Shown here: positions 1-12,591 of the stretch, piece after piece
Position numbering within the stretch: position 1 is the stretch's first letter
How the letters are laid out: every line of letters starts with the position of its first letter
DNA from: Adenanthera pavonina
Lineage: Eukaryota > Streptophyta > Magnoliopsida > Fabales > Fabaceae
Length of the DNA: 64,000 bases
Reading direction: 5' to 3'
NCBI GenBank assembly: GCA_026686845.1
Contig: JAIVEN010000012.1
Coordinates: 6,884,501 to 6,948,500 of the forward strand
Made by a program: the position numbers and the translations under genes
The notes under the pieces: model-generated
What the model was told of the DNA's origin: nothing
The model's input: the letters and a program-made list of their open reading frames with translations, nothing else
The model's database searches: none

Positions 1-2645
1 TAAAAATTATAATTTAGCCTAGGATTAGGGTTAATTTTGTAAATATGTAAAACTACTGTCAAAACGAAGCTCATAATGAGCTAAGTCCAGTGATATATAG
101 CATGGAGGTTAATTGATTAAAAATAAACAAATAATCAATATTGACTGTCCAAAAGTAACATAATACCAATAAAGTATATTGTGGACCCCACGAACGGTTA
201 AAATATGACTAGGACAGGATTTGGGCCTTATAGAGATATTGTTTGGTCCAAGATAATTAAGGAAATATAGATATAAATTTAGAATATTTCTGTATCCCTA
301 AAATACTAAATTAACGTAAAAAATGACTTTATTAGTATAGTTAAAAATTAACCAGTTAAGGATACATCTGAACCAGAAAAAATTGAGCAGTATTTGCACA
401 ATTTCTTCTCTCTCTTAGGTGTGTGTGAAGCTCAAATTTTTGGCCAAAAACTTGTGAAGGAAGGTTTGACTTTTTAAACCAAAAGTGATTAAGATTAAGT
501 GTGTAATTAGTAAGCTAATTAGGCCATATAATCTCTCTCTTTCACCCTCATTTTGAACAACACTTTCAGCAGCAAAAACAAAGAGAGAAAATGCAAGAAA
601 GAAAGAAAGAAAAGAGAGAAAAAAGAAGACAAAGAGAAGACAAAGTTGAAGGGTCAAAGACTGAAGTACTTGGTAAGATTTCCTACTACATTAGGCTTGT
701 ATTCTTGAGAAGTTAGAAGTAGTTTCATGGAGTATACTTCTTCCTTTCCCTAAGAGAAGTTTCAGCCAAACCTAGGAGTAAGTAGAGAAGTGAGTTTTCA
801 TGCAACAATCATGGTAGAAATCATGTATAAGTGAGAAAGTAAGGATTTCCAAGAGTTGGAAGCAAGTTGCATGAAAATCACCTCATCCTCTTTTAGAGTT
901 CAGATTGGCTAGGACAGGGGAGTGTCTTGGAGATGGAATTTCATGTTTTTGAAACCAAAAATGAGTTCCTCATGGTAGAAAACCTTAGGAACAAGTATTG
1001 ATTTCATGAAAAAACCAAAGGATAATAAAATGAAATTTTAGGGTTTCATGAACACTTTATGAAGAAAGTCATGGAACCATTTGTTTGTGTAGTTGATTGA
1101 TGATGTATTTAAGTTTAAGGAAGCCTAAGGAAGCTTGTGGAAGTGTTAGAAAGAGGTGGAACTAAAGGAAAAGGCATGAGAATTCACAAAGGTAGCATTA
1201 CTTTCCTACTTGCACTATATTATCATGGTTGCTTTCAATATGTTTGATGCTTTGTCATATGATTTTACTATTGCCTTGACATGTTTTTATGATGTTGGCT
1301 GAGTTGAATGAGGGCTTTGAGAGCTTGAGATGTCCATTTTTAAAAACAAAACTCTACCAAAATTTTTGTGAAATCATATGACTTAATGTGCAAGTGTGTT
1401 GGATCAATAATTCTTCAGTGTTTTTATGTATATGTGATAATACGATTGCAAGTATGGGTAATTGCTACTAAGATTCTATGGATCTCACCCCCTCCTCAAT
1501 GACTAACCATGCTAGGGACAAACAATGGAAAAGAGCTAAGGGAGGAGTTAGATGCATGAAGAAGATATTGATGAATTATTGATGATTCAAAGTCATTATA
1601 TTATAATGTAATCATTTGTATCAATATATGTATAGGTGAGTCAAATTTCCATTATTTGCTATCATATATTTCTAATTTTCTCATTATGTTGTATGAATGT
1701 GGTACAATGAATGATGATGTAAATGTGATATGTAGTTCATTTTGCCAAGACATGAATGGAAATGTACAATCCGAACACCCTGACAGAGACATAGGTACTA
1801 TTTTTGCAAGACAGGGAAATTAATTTAAGTAATATATATGCACTTAAAGTACACAAATAGAGCTTTTATATGGTCTAAAGAGAATCCGATTTAGAATTGT
1901 GTACGAATTATAGTGATTTTTCAAATTTAGGTTTTAGAACAGGGCAAGATTAGAAAAACTAGAAACTGAAAGTTAGATACGGAAAATTCAAAAGACAATA
2001 TAAAATCGTAAAGAGCTCCAAAAATTTAGTGATTTGTATGTATAGAAAGATCTATGTTTCAAGTTTCATATTCCACTAATTTGGTGGTAATTGGAATTAT
2101 ATAATTGAAGATATGGAGGTTTTTCCAAAACTATTCTAGTAAAAGTTGAATTCTGACCCTTCACAATTTAAGTTAATGTCATGCCCTTTACAAGTGAAAT
2201 AAATGTATAGAAAAAAATGTCTAGAAAGTAGACATATAGATTTCAAATCATATAGAGTATGCATGATTTTGTCCAGAATAGAAGTAAATATGATTTTTCA
2301 AATTTATTGTCAAAATCAGGAATTTTGAGAATTGACAAATTTACAGTACTTTTTGAAGGAATAAAATGTACTAATTGGCTCAGTATTTGCTTTTTTTTCT
2401 ATTTTTTCATGTATATAAATTTTTTATATATTTTTAGAGACTTTAATCACTGTAATATAATTTTTTTAAATTAGTTATGAATTTTCAAAGTTCATTAGGA
2501 AAACTGGAATTTGCCAAGTGAACAGTACCCAAGAATTGAGAAAATTCTATTTTGTATTTAAATTGATTCAAGCTTCTCTTCAAGCTTTTTTGGACTCTAA
2601 AATGATCTAATAGATGGGAAATGGGCCCTAATATAAGGTGTTGCA
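1..2645 (+). mobile_element. Long-LTR family copy A, 5' end cut by window edge
   Basis: This is LTR sequence of the long-LTR family that recurs throughout the window. It ends at 2635-2645 with AAGGTGTTGCA, a one-base variant of the family's GGTGTTACA end. Its body matches the copies at 16272-19577 and 46878-49840, including the stretch near position 60 reading gtcaaaacgaagctcataatgagc. A TATA-like CATATAATCTC lies near 525 and a GGTAAG follows at 672. The purine-rich run at 580-640 is part of the putative transcribed leader. No protein domain is present; the short reading frames here are chance. The true start lies left of the window, so solo versus paired status cannot be judged. Confidence 0.75.
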
Positions 2646-2752
2646 TGAAGGAAAGGAAAAATAGAAGAAACATAGGAAGAAAAATCCAAGAAAATTGGTA
2701 AGTTTCTTACTTGATATCTTCAAGTGATTTAGTAAGTTTTGTTGGTTGTTTG
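2646..2752 (+). repeat. Sliver of an older plus-strand long LTR
   Basis: This is about 107 bp of LTR interior between copy A and the 5' LTR that starts at 2753. It carries TTGGTAAGT at 2695-2703 and the following tttcttacttgat, which matches the leader part of other plus-strand copies near 23085 and 31423. It is best read as a remnant of the older LTR that received both neighbours. Confidence 0.55.
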
Positions 2753-5192
2753 TGTAACATCCCAAAAATACTAAATATCTAAAAATACATAAAGAATTCA
2801 CAAAAATGGATATACATCATTTTGGGTGATACTGGACATAGAGGTTATTTTTCCCAGTTAGATGGAAACGTAAGAAAATAACAATTTTTCCCTTAGAGAA
2901 CAAAAAAAGAAAAAATAGAGAGAAGCATAGAAAAGTCACATGGAGTGGCAAGAAATCAAATATTTTAAGGAAAAGTACAACTAATGACTTGAAAATTTTA
3001 AAAATTATACATACTCCCTAGGGGTAAAATTGACCAAGCTTAAGTCTTAGGCTTGGTTAAGTCTATTATACATTCTCCCTCCTTGTCTTGCACAAGCATA
3101 CCTTAAAGAAAGAGAAAAAGAAAGTTGCAACAAGAATGAAAGAAAAGGGAGCTCATCGAAGTGAAGAAAAATATGAGACGAAGAGAAGAGAAATTTCAAA
3201 GAACAGGTAAGCTAATCCCTATTTGAATCTAGTTGGGTTTTCTTCAAGTTAGGAATAGTTTGGGATGGTTTCCATAAAAGTTTCTCTCCCCCATCCACTG
3301 TATGGTTTCAGTCAAGGTATGTTTATAGGAGGGATGGTGTTTATAAACCATAAAATCAAGAGAAAGCATGAGATTTTTCAAAGAGAATAAGTTTTAGTAT
3401 GTTTGAAGCAAATTTTATGAAAAACTAATTCTTTCCCTTACAAGACAGATTTTGGTCTGTCCAACGGAATTTCATAGAGTGGGATTTTCATTAATTAGAC
3501 CCAAAAAATGGATTCGTCATGGCCAAAAACCTTAAGAACAAGTATATGCTTCATGATATAAGCTAAGGTAGCCAAAGTGGATTTTCAAGTGTTTGTAGAG
3601 TTTTATTTAAACTTTATGCCTCATACTATGAAATCAGTGGCTTAAGCCATTGTTTATTGATACCTATGGACTTGAGGAAGGTTAAGGAGGCTAGTGGAAG
3701 CATTAGATGCAAGAGGAAGAGCCCAAGGAATGCTTGAAGGTAGCTAAGTATACATATTCTTGCATATGTTATTTCATTGTTTTGTAATGATGTCTATTGG
3801 TTGCCATATTATAAATTGTGTTTTCTTGACTGGTTTTGGCCATAATATAAGGGGTTTTATTCTCTGGGATATCCATTTTCTAAGCCATCATGCTGCTGGA
3901 ATTTTTATGAATTATATGGCAATGTATTGATTAATGTGGCAATTTGTTGTTCAAATGTGATATAATGTGATTATTATGTGAAATGATTAACATGATGCAA
4001 AGAATTTGACTTGCTGCTAAGATTATTTCAATCTCATCCCCTCAAGTATCCCAAATGATTAGGCACAAGTTAAGGTAATGGTGTCCAAAGAGCTAAGGAG
4101 AATGAAGAAGAGAATGATGATTAATGATGTCTTCAAGTTGTGATTGTATATTTTGAAAGTATGTATAAAATCATGTATATGTTTTTAGATCTATGCCACT
4201 ATGCTATTATATCCTTATGAGCACTATGAAATGTATGGTATGGATTTACAATATGGGATGAATATGTGAACATGATATGAAGTTTATTCTCCATGCTTTC
4301 TTACTAGAAGTTTAGTGTGTAGCAATGAAAGTAAAGTCAACACTGTTTGACCAAAATGGGTAAGTAGTTAAGTGTTATATATACTCTACAATTAGATATA
4401 ACAATCTTTCTAATGAGTGAAAGAGCACTTAATTTGGATGTATGTATGCTTTATAGCATAATTTTAAAGTTGAGGGTCAAAACTAGATAGTGAAGTAAAA
4501 GCTGCGAATTCACTGTAAAAATGACTTATTTTGAAAGGTAATAAAAAATCTTATAGAGCTCCAAAAATTAAGTGTTTTAATGTATAAGAATATATAATTT
4601 TTAAGTTTAATGCCATTAGTTTGAGAGCAATCGGAGCTATACAATGAGAGATATATATGTTTTCTTAAAACTGTTTTAGTAGAAGTTCTATTCTAACCCT
4701 TAGTGGTTAAAAAAGATGTCATGTTTTGTTTTAGTTGAATAAATATATAAGATAAATATGGCTATAAAGTAGATATGGAAAGCTTTCTAACTATATAAAG
4801 AAAGCATGAATTGACTTAGGTTAGAATGAGAAATGAATTTTTGAATTTAGGCTAGAAAACCTGGAACATTATTTTTGACCACTTGTACAATGAAAGTTTG
4901 AACAATAAACTGTACGAATTGGACCAATAAAATTCAAGTTTCATTTTTTCCATGTATAGACAATTTTTAACTATTTTTGGAAACTTGAATCACACTGATA
5001 CAAGTTTTCTAGAATTAGTTATAATTTTTTCAAAATTCAGCTAGAAAAACTGGGTACCAAATGAAGAGTACCAACATCTTTTTATTTTCTCTATTTTGGA
5101 CCCTATGATGATTCAAACTTCTAAAATTGTTTGATTGGATATTAGAAATGCTGTGATATAGGGGAAATTATATATGAGAGTAAGGTGTTACA
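2753..5192 (+). mobile_element. 5' LTR (2440 bp) of a long-LTR retrotransposon, probably Ty3/gypsy
   Basis: The LTR starts TGTAACATCCC and ends AAGGTGTTACA, giving the inverted TGTAACA/TGTTACA ends typical of plant LTRs. It has a TATA-like ATTATACATTCTC near 3064, a splice-donor-like CAGGTAAGC at 3204-3212 and a CTCATCCCC block near 4033, all in the same order as in the other copies. A decayed tRNA-iMet-type primer site follows 4 bp downstream, so this copy is a 5' LTR rather than a solo LTR. I see no TSD, as expected because the matching 3' LTR is not recognisable. The gypsy assignment is inference from the primer type and the gag relic near 20440. Confidence 0.75.
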
Positions 5193-6049
5193 TTTTTTGT
5201 ATCAAAGCAAAAATCTAGGTAAATCTTTGCAATAAGAGAGGAAAGTAATCTTCTTAATTAGAGTTTCCCCTTTGCTTATAAGATATATTCCGTTTAAGAA
5301 ATCTAGACTAAGACTATTTTAGTGACGTAAAGAGATTAGTTTCAAGGGTAGCTTATGATAGTTACTAGATTAGTTGAGGTTGTTTCACAAATGTATTTTT
5401 CCTTAGGTCTTGAATCCTTTCAAAGTTAGATTGTAGTTAGATCCTATTAGTGAAGAGAAGATGTTGGATCACAAAGGATCATAGTGGGGCTCAGAGATCG
5501 CACTAGATCTCATGGTTATAGTGGACCAATTATGAGGTTGCAGTATCAAAAGAGTATGAGATGATGAGAAAGATTGATGAGCCCTACAGTTCTGATAGTT
5601 CTTTGAAGGAAGTTGACCTAGGATTATTTTAGTAAGATATGAAACATCATTAACCAGCAATTAGTATGAATATTTACCTAAAACTTTTCTCTAATGCCAA
5701 ACCATTGACTAGAAAGTAGTTCAGGGATGTCATGGTAGGTAATGTTAAAGAATATAAAGAGCGAATATCCTGCCTATAAGAAAAAATTACTGGCGAAATA
5801 TTTTCAATAATAAATGTAAGAACCTAGTAAAGAATAAATTGTTATGAAAAGAATTAATAGGGGAAAACTAATTTAAGATTTAAAGGAATGCAAGTTAGAA
5901 AAGAAAGATAGGTAGTAACCCAAATACAGGAATTTGGCCTAAGCCTAATCAAGATCCTATAAGGGAAGACATAAGATTAAGTAAAATTTTCAGTAATAAC
6001 TGTCATGTAGTAGTCACTAAATGGAAGTATTGCCTAAATCGAGGAAGTT
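5193..6049 (+). mobile_element. Decayed internal region behind the 5' LTR
   Basis: About 850 bp following the primer site, where the leader and gag start would be expected. Every frame is broken and I recognise no domain. It ends where a minus-strand LTR begins at 6050. Apart from the primer site nothing can be assigned. Confidence 0.45.
5197..5208 (+). other. Decayed primer binding site (tRNA-iMet type)
   Basis: TTGTATCAAAGC matches the standard plant iMet primer site TGGTATCAGAGC at 10 of 12 positions and sits 4 bp after the LTR end at 5192. It fixes the orientation and the 5' LTR status of 2753-5192. Confidence 0.65.
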
Positions 6050-8015
6050 TATAACACCTTACTTTTATCTATATTTACCTATATATTATAACATATATAA
6101 TATCCAAATAGCTCATATTAGAAACTTGAACCATTAATAGAACCAAAATATTTAAGATAAAAAAAAGTGGTATTATTCATTTGGTTCTCAAGTTTTCTGG
6201 ACGAATTTGAAAATTTATTACTAATTATAGAGAAATTGTATCAAGTGGTTCAAGTCTCTAAATGAAAGCTAAAAACATGCCATACAAGGAAAAAATATGA
6301 AACTTGCCTTTAACTGGACAAGTTCATACAGTTTATTACTTATACTTACACTGTACAGATGGTCAAAACAACTTATCCCAAGTTTTCTGACCTAACTTTG
6401 GAAATTCATTTCTCATTCTCTCATGAGCCAATTCATACTTTCTTTGCATTTGTTTTAATTAAATCAGAGCATGGCATCATTTTAAACTACCAAGGGTCAA
6501 AATAGAACTTCTACTGAAACAGTTTTGAGAAAACATGAATATCTCTTGTTGTGTAGCTCCAATTATACTCAAACTAGTGATATATTAAACTTAAGACATA
6601 GATATTTTCACAAACATAAACCACTGAATTTTTGGAGCTTTATATGATTTTATACTACCTTTTAAAGTAAAAGGTACTTACAATAAAAATTATAGTTTTC
6701 TCATTACTATTCATATTTGACTCACAATTTTAAAAATACACTATAAATCGTACACATACCAAATTTTAGTGTTCTTTAGCTCTTTGAAAAGCTTATTCTT
6801 TCTACTTTAAGAGTATATATAACACTTGTACTGATTTCCTTTTTTTAAAAAAAATATCTTCACCTCTTTCAGGACTAGTTATCTTGGACACATTTGCTTT
6901 TCAAACTTTTAAACTATTACCATTCATAACTTACATGGTTCATACTCATCCTAATCATTTTCATATCACTATAAGAGGCCTATGGGAACATAATTACAGC
7001 AATCCAAAGCCTCATAAAATCACATACAATTTATATACAAATTGTCAAAAATAGAGTGCCATCACTCTCTAAACAAGCATGCTTCAATATTTCCTCATTT
7101 CTCTTGCTTTCTTGGACTCTTATATGGTCTTGTCATAGCTTGAACCTAGCATTTGGGATACTTGAGGCGGATGAGATTGAAACAATCTTAGTAGCAAGTT
7201 ATAATCCATGCATTTATGTCAATCATTTCACATAATAAACACTTTAATCACATTAAATCATATAAATCATCAAATTACCATATAAGTCATAAAAATTTTG
7301 CCAGCATAATGACTTAGAAAATGGACATCCTGAGGAATTAAACCCTTTATATTACAGCTAAAATCAATCAAAGAAATCATAACTGTAATATGGCAACACA
7401 ATATGATCATAGGAAAAATAATGAAAGAACATAAAGCAAGATTAAGTAACTTAACTACCTTTTGAAGATCACTTAGCTTTCTACTTGAAACCAATGATTC
7501 CCTTAGCTTCCTTAAGCTTCCTCAAGTCCCTAGACATCATTAAATACATAATTAAACCACTGATTTCATACTATAACTCAATATACATCCATGAAACCCT
7601 AAAAACCCTTAAAGATTTCTATTGATTCTAACACTTATCTTTAAGGTTTTTCACTATAGAGAAATCATTTTTGGCATCAAATTAATGAAATCTAAACTCT
7701 TTCTGTCCTTAATACACTGGCTAAAATCTATCTCATAGAGGGAAGAAGTGGTTTTTCAAAAACTTGCTTCTATACTTATCAAAACTTATTCCCTTTACAA
7801 AATCTCATGTTTTCTCATGGATTTATGGAACAAAAACACTTCCCCTCATTAAATCATACTTGGCCAAACTAGGATAACAAAGGGGAGTAGAGAAAATTTC
7901 ATTCCAACCATCCAAACAACTTAGAAACTATACCAGAAAGCATAGGATGTAGCTTACCTATTTTACTCTTGAATTTCCATTTTTATTTTTTTCCTTCTTG
8001 CCCCCTCACACGCTT
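6050..8015 (-). mobile_element. Minus-strand long LTR, 1966 bp, interrupted and incomplete
   Basis: It begins TATAACACCTTAC, the reverse complement of the family's 3' end with one G-to-A change. The body reads as the reverse complement of the plus copies, including GTAGCTTACC at 7951-7960 (the splice-donor-like GGTAAGC on the minus strand). At 8016 a plus-strand LTR starts inside it. The remaining 5' part of this LTR, which should reappear further right, is missing from the window. This fits a deletion at the gypsy element. Confidence 0.65.
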
Positions 8016-8591
8016 TGTAATATCCTAAAAATTTTAAATAGATTAAAATGTAATGGATTATGAAAAAATCTGATGTATGTGGATAGATGCAAAAAAGGGC
8101 CAAAAAGGTGAAATTTGTGGTCAAGGAAAATAAATTAAAAAATTATGTTTTTTCCCCTAGAAAAATATTTATTTGCATTTCATCCCTTGGGAACAATTAC
8201 AACTAAGTGTCTGAAAGTTTTAAAAATTGCATTTTTCCCAAATTAAGGGTGATTTTGAAATTATGCAAATTTTATGTCAAAACGAAGATCATGACAAACT
8301 GAACCCAATGGTATAATGGTTTAAGGTTAACAAAATTTATTTAAAGAAAAATTTTATACCGAGCGTCAAAAAGCGCGCAATATGCAGAAAAAAGGCATTG
8401 TGAACCCCACAAAAGAAGATAAAGTATGAAAAAGGTATATGGGCCCCATATTTGGACCAATTGGGATATGATATTATGGTAATTTTATATCCCAACATAG
8501 TTAAAACTTGTGTCCCAATAATAGTAAATTATACTGTTAAAGTAGCTTTATTTGTCTAAACTGATTCATGATATATTTGGATAAGTAAATA
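8016..8591 (+). mobile_element. First 576 bp of a plus-strand long LTR, cut by the gypsy element
   Basis: It starts TGTAATATCC and closely parallels the complete solo LTR that begins at 22260, as far as GATAAGTAA. In the complete copy the sequence continues with TTATATAAAATTTTTGG. Here it stops at 8591 against the gypsy LTR, and the continuation is not found on the other side of that element. Confidence 0.7.
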
Positions 8592-9575
8592 TGATGGGAG
8601 ACACGTTAGGAACCTGTCCTAAGAGCCTTCTTTGATATAAGGATCGTGCAACTCAAGGAAAGATAAATTGAATACAAGAACAATGAAGAACAACAATGAA
8701 CAAAAACTAAAGAAAATAGACACGAAATAAGAAGACTGAACAAATGTTGGTCAAAGGAAGTAGACTCCAAGAGAACCCGTCTCTTGAACCCTAACTCCGG
8801 GACACCACAAGGATCACCACTCCTTGATAAGTCCTCATTCTTTCTGGCACTCAAGGATAAGCAAGAAAGAACTCACAGAACAACAATAAAGTTGCTGAAA
8901 AGAAATTCATTCATTCATGTTGTGTCTTGCAAGAGTACAAGAGGTGTCTATTTATAGGCAAGTATTAACCCACAAACTAACTCTAGTTCACCCCACAAAT
9001 CTAACCTTATTAATGCTAATTAATACAAAAAGGAAATCCTAATTCAAAAGGAGCATTTAATTCTAATTTTGAATTTGAAAAGGTTGGCTCCTCTTAAATG
9101 CATAAAGCAAAGCAAATCAGATCATTATTTTCCTTTTATTGAAAAGGAAACAAATTGACTAAAATAATCCTAATAAAACTTATTAAAAACGTCACTTTTA
9201 GTGACCACATGAGAAGCACATGCCTTTTAAGTGAATTCTCCATATTGGGCCTTCTCCAAGTTGGGCTTGTTGACTATAATTTGGCTCCACATTTTCAGCT
9301 TGCTTCTTTCTTTGTTTTGGGCCTCAAAATCATTCAAATACAATGGTTCCATGTTAATCATATTTTGGATCAACCCATTCATGGCTTGCTTCATGGCTTT
9401 GGTCCTAGCTCTGGTCATTGGTCCTCCAATGCCTTGAAGTGGGTCTTGAATTTGTCCATGGCCCATTGTTTCCCTTAACTTGCCTTCATCATTCCCTCCC
9501 TCCTGAAAATGATTCGTCCTCAAATCTGAAATGTCAAAAAGAGAGAGGTCAGCCACATTAAAGGTTGCACTTACA
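8592..9575 (-). repeat. 3' LTR of the gypsy element (984 bp)
   Basis: On the minus strand it runs TGTAAGTGCAACC... to ...CTCCCATCA. It carries the last 116 codons, stop included, of pol (stop at 9227-9229), so the LTR is partly protein-coding. A TATA box lies at 8949-8956 in TATAAATA form. Differences from the other LTR are one in each of the stretches near 8807 and 9219 and two near 9515-9530. Confidence 0.95.
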
Positions 9576-11497
9576 TTTCCATAAGTATGAGGCAAATCAA
9601 TTTTATAAGCATTATCATTTATCCTTTCCAAAACTTGAAAAGGACCGTCGCCTCTTGGGTGTAATTTGGATTTCCTTTGTTCAGGAAACCTCTCTTTCCT
9701 TAGATGAACCCACACCCAATCTCCAGGCTCGAAGACAACCTTCCTGGGACCTTTGTTAGCCTGTTGAGCATATTGCTCATTTTTCCTCTCAATGTTTGCT
9801 TTTACCTTAGCATGTAAGTCCTGCACAAACTTAGCTTTCTTTTCAGCATCAAGGTTAGCAAACTCAGTAACAGGCAAAGGAAGAATATCAAGTGGAGTCA
9901 AAGGATTGAACCCATAGGCAACTTCAAAAGGAGAATAACTAGTAATAGAATGCACATCTCGGTTATATGCAAACTCCACATGAGGTAAACACTTTTCCCA
10001 ATTTTTAAGATTTTTATGCAATATAGCACGCAATAAAGAAGAAAGTGTTCGATTTACTACCTCTGTTTGCCCATCCGTTTGGGGATGTGCAACTGTTGAA
10101 AACACAAGCTTAGTTCCTAGTTTAGCCCATAAAGTTTTCCAGAAATGACTCAAGAATTTAACATCACGATCACTAACAATGGACCTGGGTAAACCATGCA
10201 ATCTAACTATCTCCTTAAAGAACAGATCAGAGATGTGAACAGCATCATGTGTTTTAGAACAAGCAATGAAATGAGCCATCTTGCTAAACCTATCCACCAC
10301 AACAAATACACTATCCTTACCAGCAGGGGACTTAGGCATTCCAAGCACAAAATCCATAGAAATGTCCACCCAAGGATGTGAAGGAACAGGCAAAGGTGTA
10401 TATAATCCATGGGGATGCACTCGAGATTTAGCATGCTTGCACACAATGCATTTATCACACACAGAAACAACATCCTTGCGCATATGTGGCCAATAAAAAT
10501 GATCTTTCATCATAGCCAAAGTCTTATCAACTCCAAAATGACCCATTAAACCTCCTCCATGAGATTCTTTAACCAAAAGCTCACGCATAGAACATGCAGG
10601 AACACATAGCTTACTTCCCTTAAACAAGAACCCATCAAATCTATAAAAATCATCAACACCATGATTCTCACACAATTTCCAGGTTTCAGCAAAGTCAACA
10701 TCACATTCATACATGCTTTTCAAGGATTCAAAACCAATCAACTTAGCCTGCATAGATGTAATGAGACTATATCTCCTAGACAATGCATCGGCAACAACAT
10801 TTTCTTTACCATGCTTATGTTTCAAAACATATGGAAAAGATTCAATAAACTCAAGCCAAACAGCATGTCTTTTGTTCAATTTGTTTTGGGTCTTAAGGTA
10901 TTTCAAACTTTCATGATCAGAATGCAAAACAAATTCATTAGACCACAGGTAATGTTGCCAATGTTCTAAGGTTCTTTTTAGTGCATACAACTCTTTATCA
11001 TATGTAGAATAATTCAAGCATGCACCACTAAGTTTCTCACTAAAATATGCAATTGGTCTAGTCTCTTGCATCAAAACAGCTCCAATTCCAATACCAGAAG
11101 CATCACATTCAACTTCAAAAACCTTAGAAAAGTCAGGAAGAATAAGTAGAGGGGCATTGGTTAGCTTATCTTTCAGTGTTTGAAAAGCCCTCTCTTGTGC
11201 CTCACCCCATTTAAACACAACATTTTTCTTTACCAGTTCATTTAGAGGTGCAGCAATGGTTGAGAAGTCCCGCACAAATCTCTGGTAGAAACTTGCAAGT
11301 CCATGGAAACTCCTAACTTCATTTGCATTTCTTGGTGTAGGCCAATCGTGGATAGCTTTCACTTTCTCCTCATCCACTCGAATCCCTTCAGCACCTACAA
11401 CAAACCCAAGGAAGACAACAGAATCCAAACAAAAAGAACATTTCTCTAAATTGGCAAAGAGTCTATTTTCACGTAAGATATCAAATACAGCACGCAA
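9227..11497 (-). pseudogene. pol: Gypsy pol 3' part: RT end, RNase H, integrase
   Basis: A 756-residue open frame continuing pol beyond the TAG at 11507-11509; its first codon is TTG and is not a real start. Residues 1-120 are the RT thumb/connection. RNase H spans about 125-245 (VECDASGIGIGAVL, HSDHESLKYL, ADALSRR). The integrase zinc finger lies near 313-355 (HFGVDKTLAMM..., CDKCIVCKHAK), and the DDE core follows with Asp in WVDISMDF, Asp in IVSDRDVKF and Glu in DGQTEVVNRT. A GPF-type C-terminal domain (GDWVWVHLR, HPRGDGPFQVL) is followed by a tail with FQEGGNDE. The last 116 codons lie in the LTR. I see no chromodomain. It copies and integrates the element; here it is cut off from gag by the upstream lesions. 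Confidence 0.93.
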
Positions 11498-11506
11498 TTG
11501 TTCAGC

Positions 11507-11509
11507 ATG
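11507..11509 (-). other. In-frame TAG nonsense codon in RT
   Basis: The frame reads S-K-S-L-E-stop-H-A-E-Q-L, so the upstream RT frame and the downstream frame are in register and separated only by this TAG. It lies a few codons after the RT catalytic YFDD. Confidence 0.9.
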
Positions 11510-12583
11510 CTATTCAAGACTCTTAGAAAACACCAAAATATCATCAAAGTATACGACTACAAACTTTCCTATGTAGGGACGAAAAACATGATTCATAAGA
11601 CTCATAAATGTGCTAGGAGCATTAGTCAAACCAAACGGCATAACTAACCACTCATACAACCTAAACTTAGTCTTAAAAGCAGTCTTCCATTCATCCCCTT
11701 CTTTCATCCTAATCTGATGATATCCACTCCTAAGATCTATCTTTGAAAATAAACAAGCACCATGCAGTTCATCTAGCATGTCATCTAACCGAGGAATGGG
11801 ATATTGATACTTAACTGTAATTTTGTTGATGGCACAACAATCTACACACATTCTCCACTTGCCATCTTTCTTGGGCACCAAAATGACTGGAACAGCACAT
11901 GGACTAAGGCTTTCTTTCACGAACCCCTTTTTTAGTAATTCCTCAACTTGCCTTTGAATTTCCTTAGTCTCCTCTGGATTTGCCCTATATGCAGGCCTAT
12001 TTGGAATAGATGCTCCAGGGATAAAGTCAATCCTATGCTTAATGCCTCTTATTGGGGGCAACCCATCTGGTATCTCCTCTGGAAATAATTCCTTATATTC
12101 CTGCAACAAGCTCAAAACACTAGAAGGAAGAGAGTTATCTAAATCAGAAATAGTTAGATACACTTCCTTATACATAAGTACAAAGGAAGGTTCACAAAAC
12201 AAAGCTCTTTTGATTTCTCCTCCTCCAGCAAACAAAGTTACTTTTGTTTCTTCACTCTCATTCTTTTTCATAAAGCTCCTTTGCTCTTTTCTTTTGAGCT
12301 CACTTGCTTTTCTTTCTTTCTCATGCTCTTTCTTTTCTTTTTCTTTCATTTTACTCTCTTGCGTAATTCTCCTTTGGTCTTCAAGAGCCTGCACTGGACT
12401 AAGAGGTGTTAGCACAATGGTCTTATTATTATACTCAAATGAGTACCTGTTAGTGTAACCATCATACTTAATCCTCCTATCATACTGCCATGGCCTACTA
12501 AGTAACAAGTGTCCAACATGCATAGGTACAACATCACATAAAACCTCATCTTTATAGCTACCTATGGAAAATGCTACAATCAC
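11510..12583 (-). pseudogene. pol: Gypsy protease end and RT core
   Basis: A 357-residue frame. Residues 1-40 complete the aspartic protease (IGSYKDEVLCDVVPM, HLLLSRPWQYDRR). A highly charged Lys/Glu linker follows at about 85-125. RT begins near 175 (IPDGLPPIRGIKHRIDF), with KDGKWRMCVD, the first catalytic Asp in FSKIDLRSGYHQIR, MPFGLTNAP and VVYFDDILVF near 342-352. The catalytic residues are intact. The frame starts after a 1-base shift relative to gag and ends at the TAG at 11507-11509. Confidence 0.92.
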
Positions 12584-12591
12584 TTGTTTAG

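Noticed and set aside
2753..5192. TSD for the LTR at 2753-5192
   Set aside because: GTTTG on the left and TTTTT on the right do not match; the primer site shows that it is a 5' LTR, so no TSD is expected at its inner edge.
8606..8854. An 82-residue minus-strand frame, identical at 15302-15550
   Set aside because: It occurs twice because it lies in both gypsy LTRs, begins at a TTG and has no recognisable domain.
12042..12458. A 138-residue plus-strand frame
   Set aside because: It is a shadow of the RT/protease frame on the other strand; the Ser/Phe-rich part mirrors the Lys/Glu linker.
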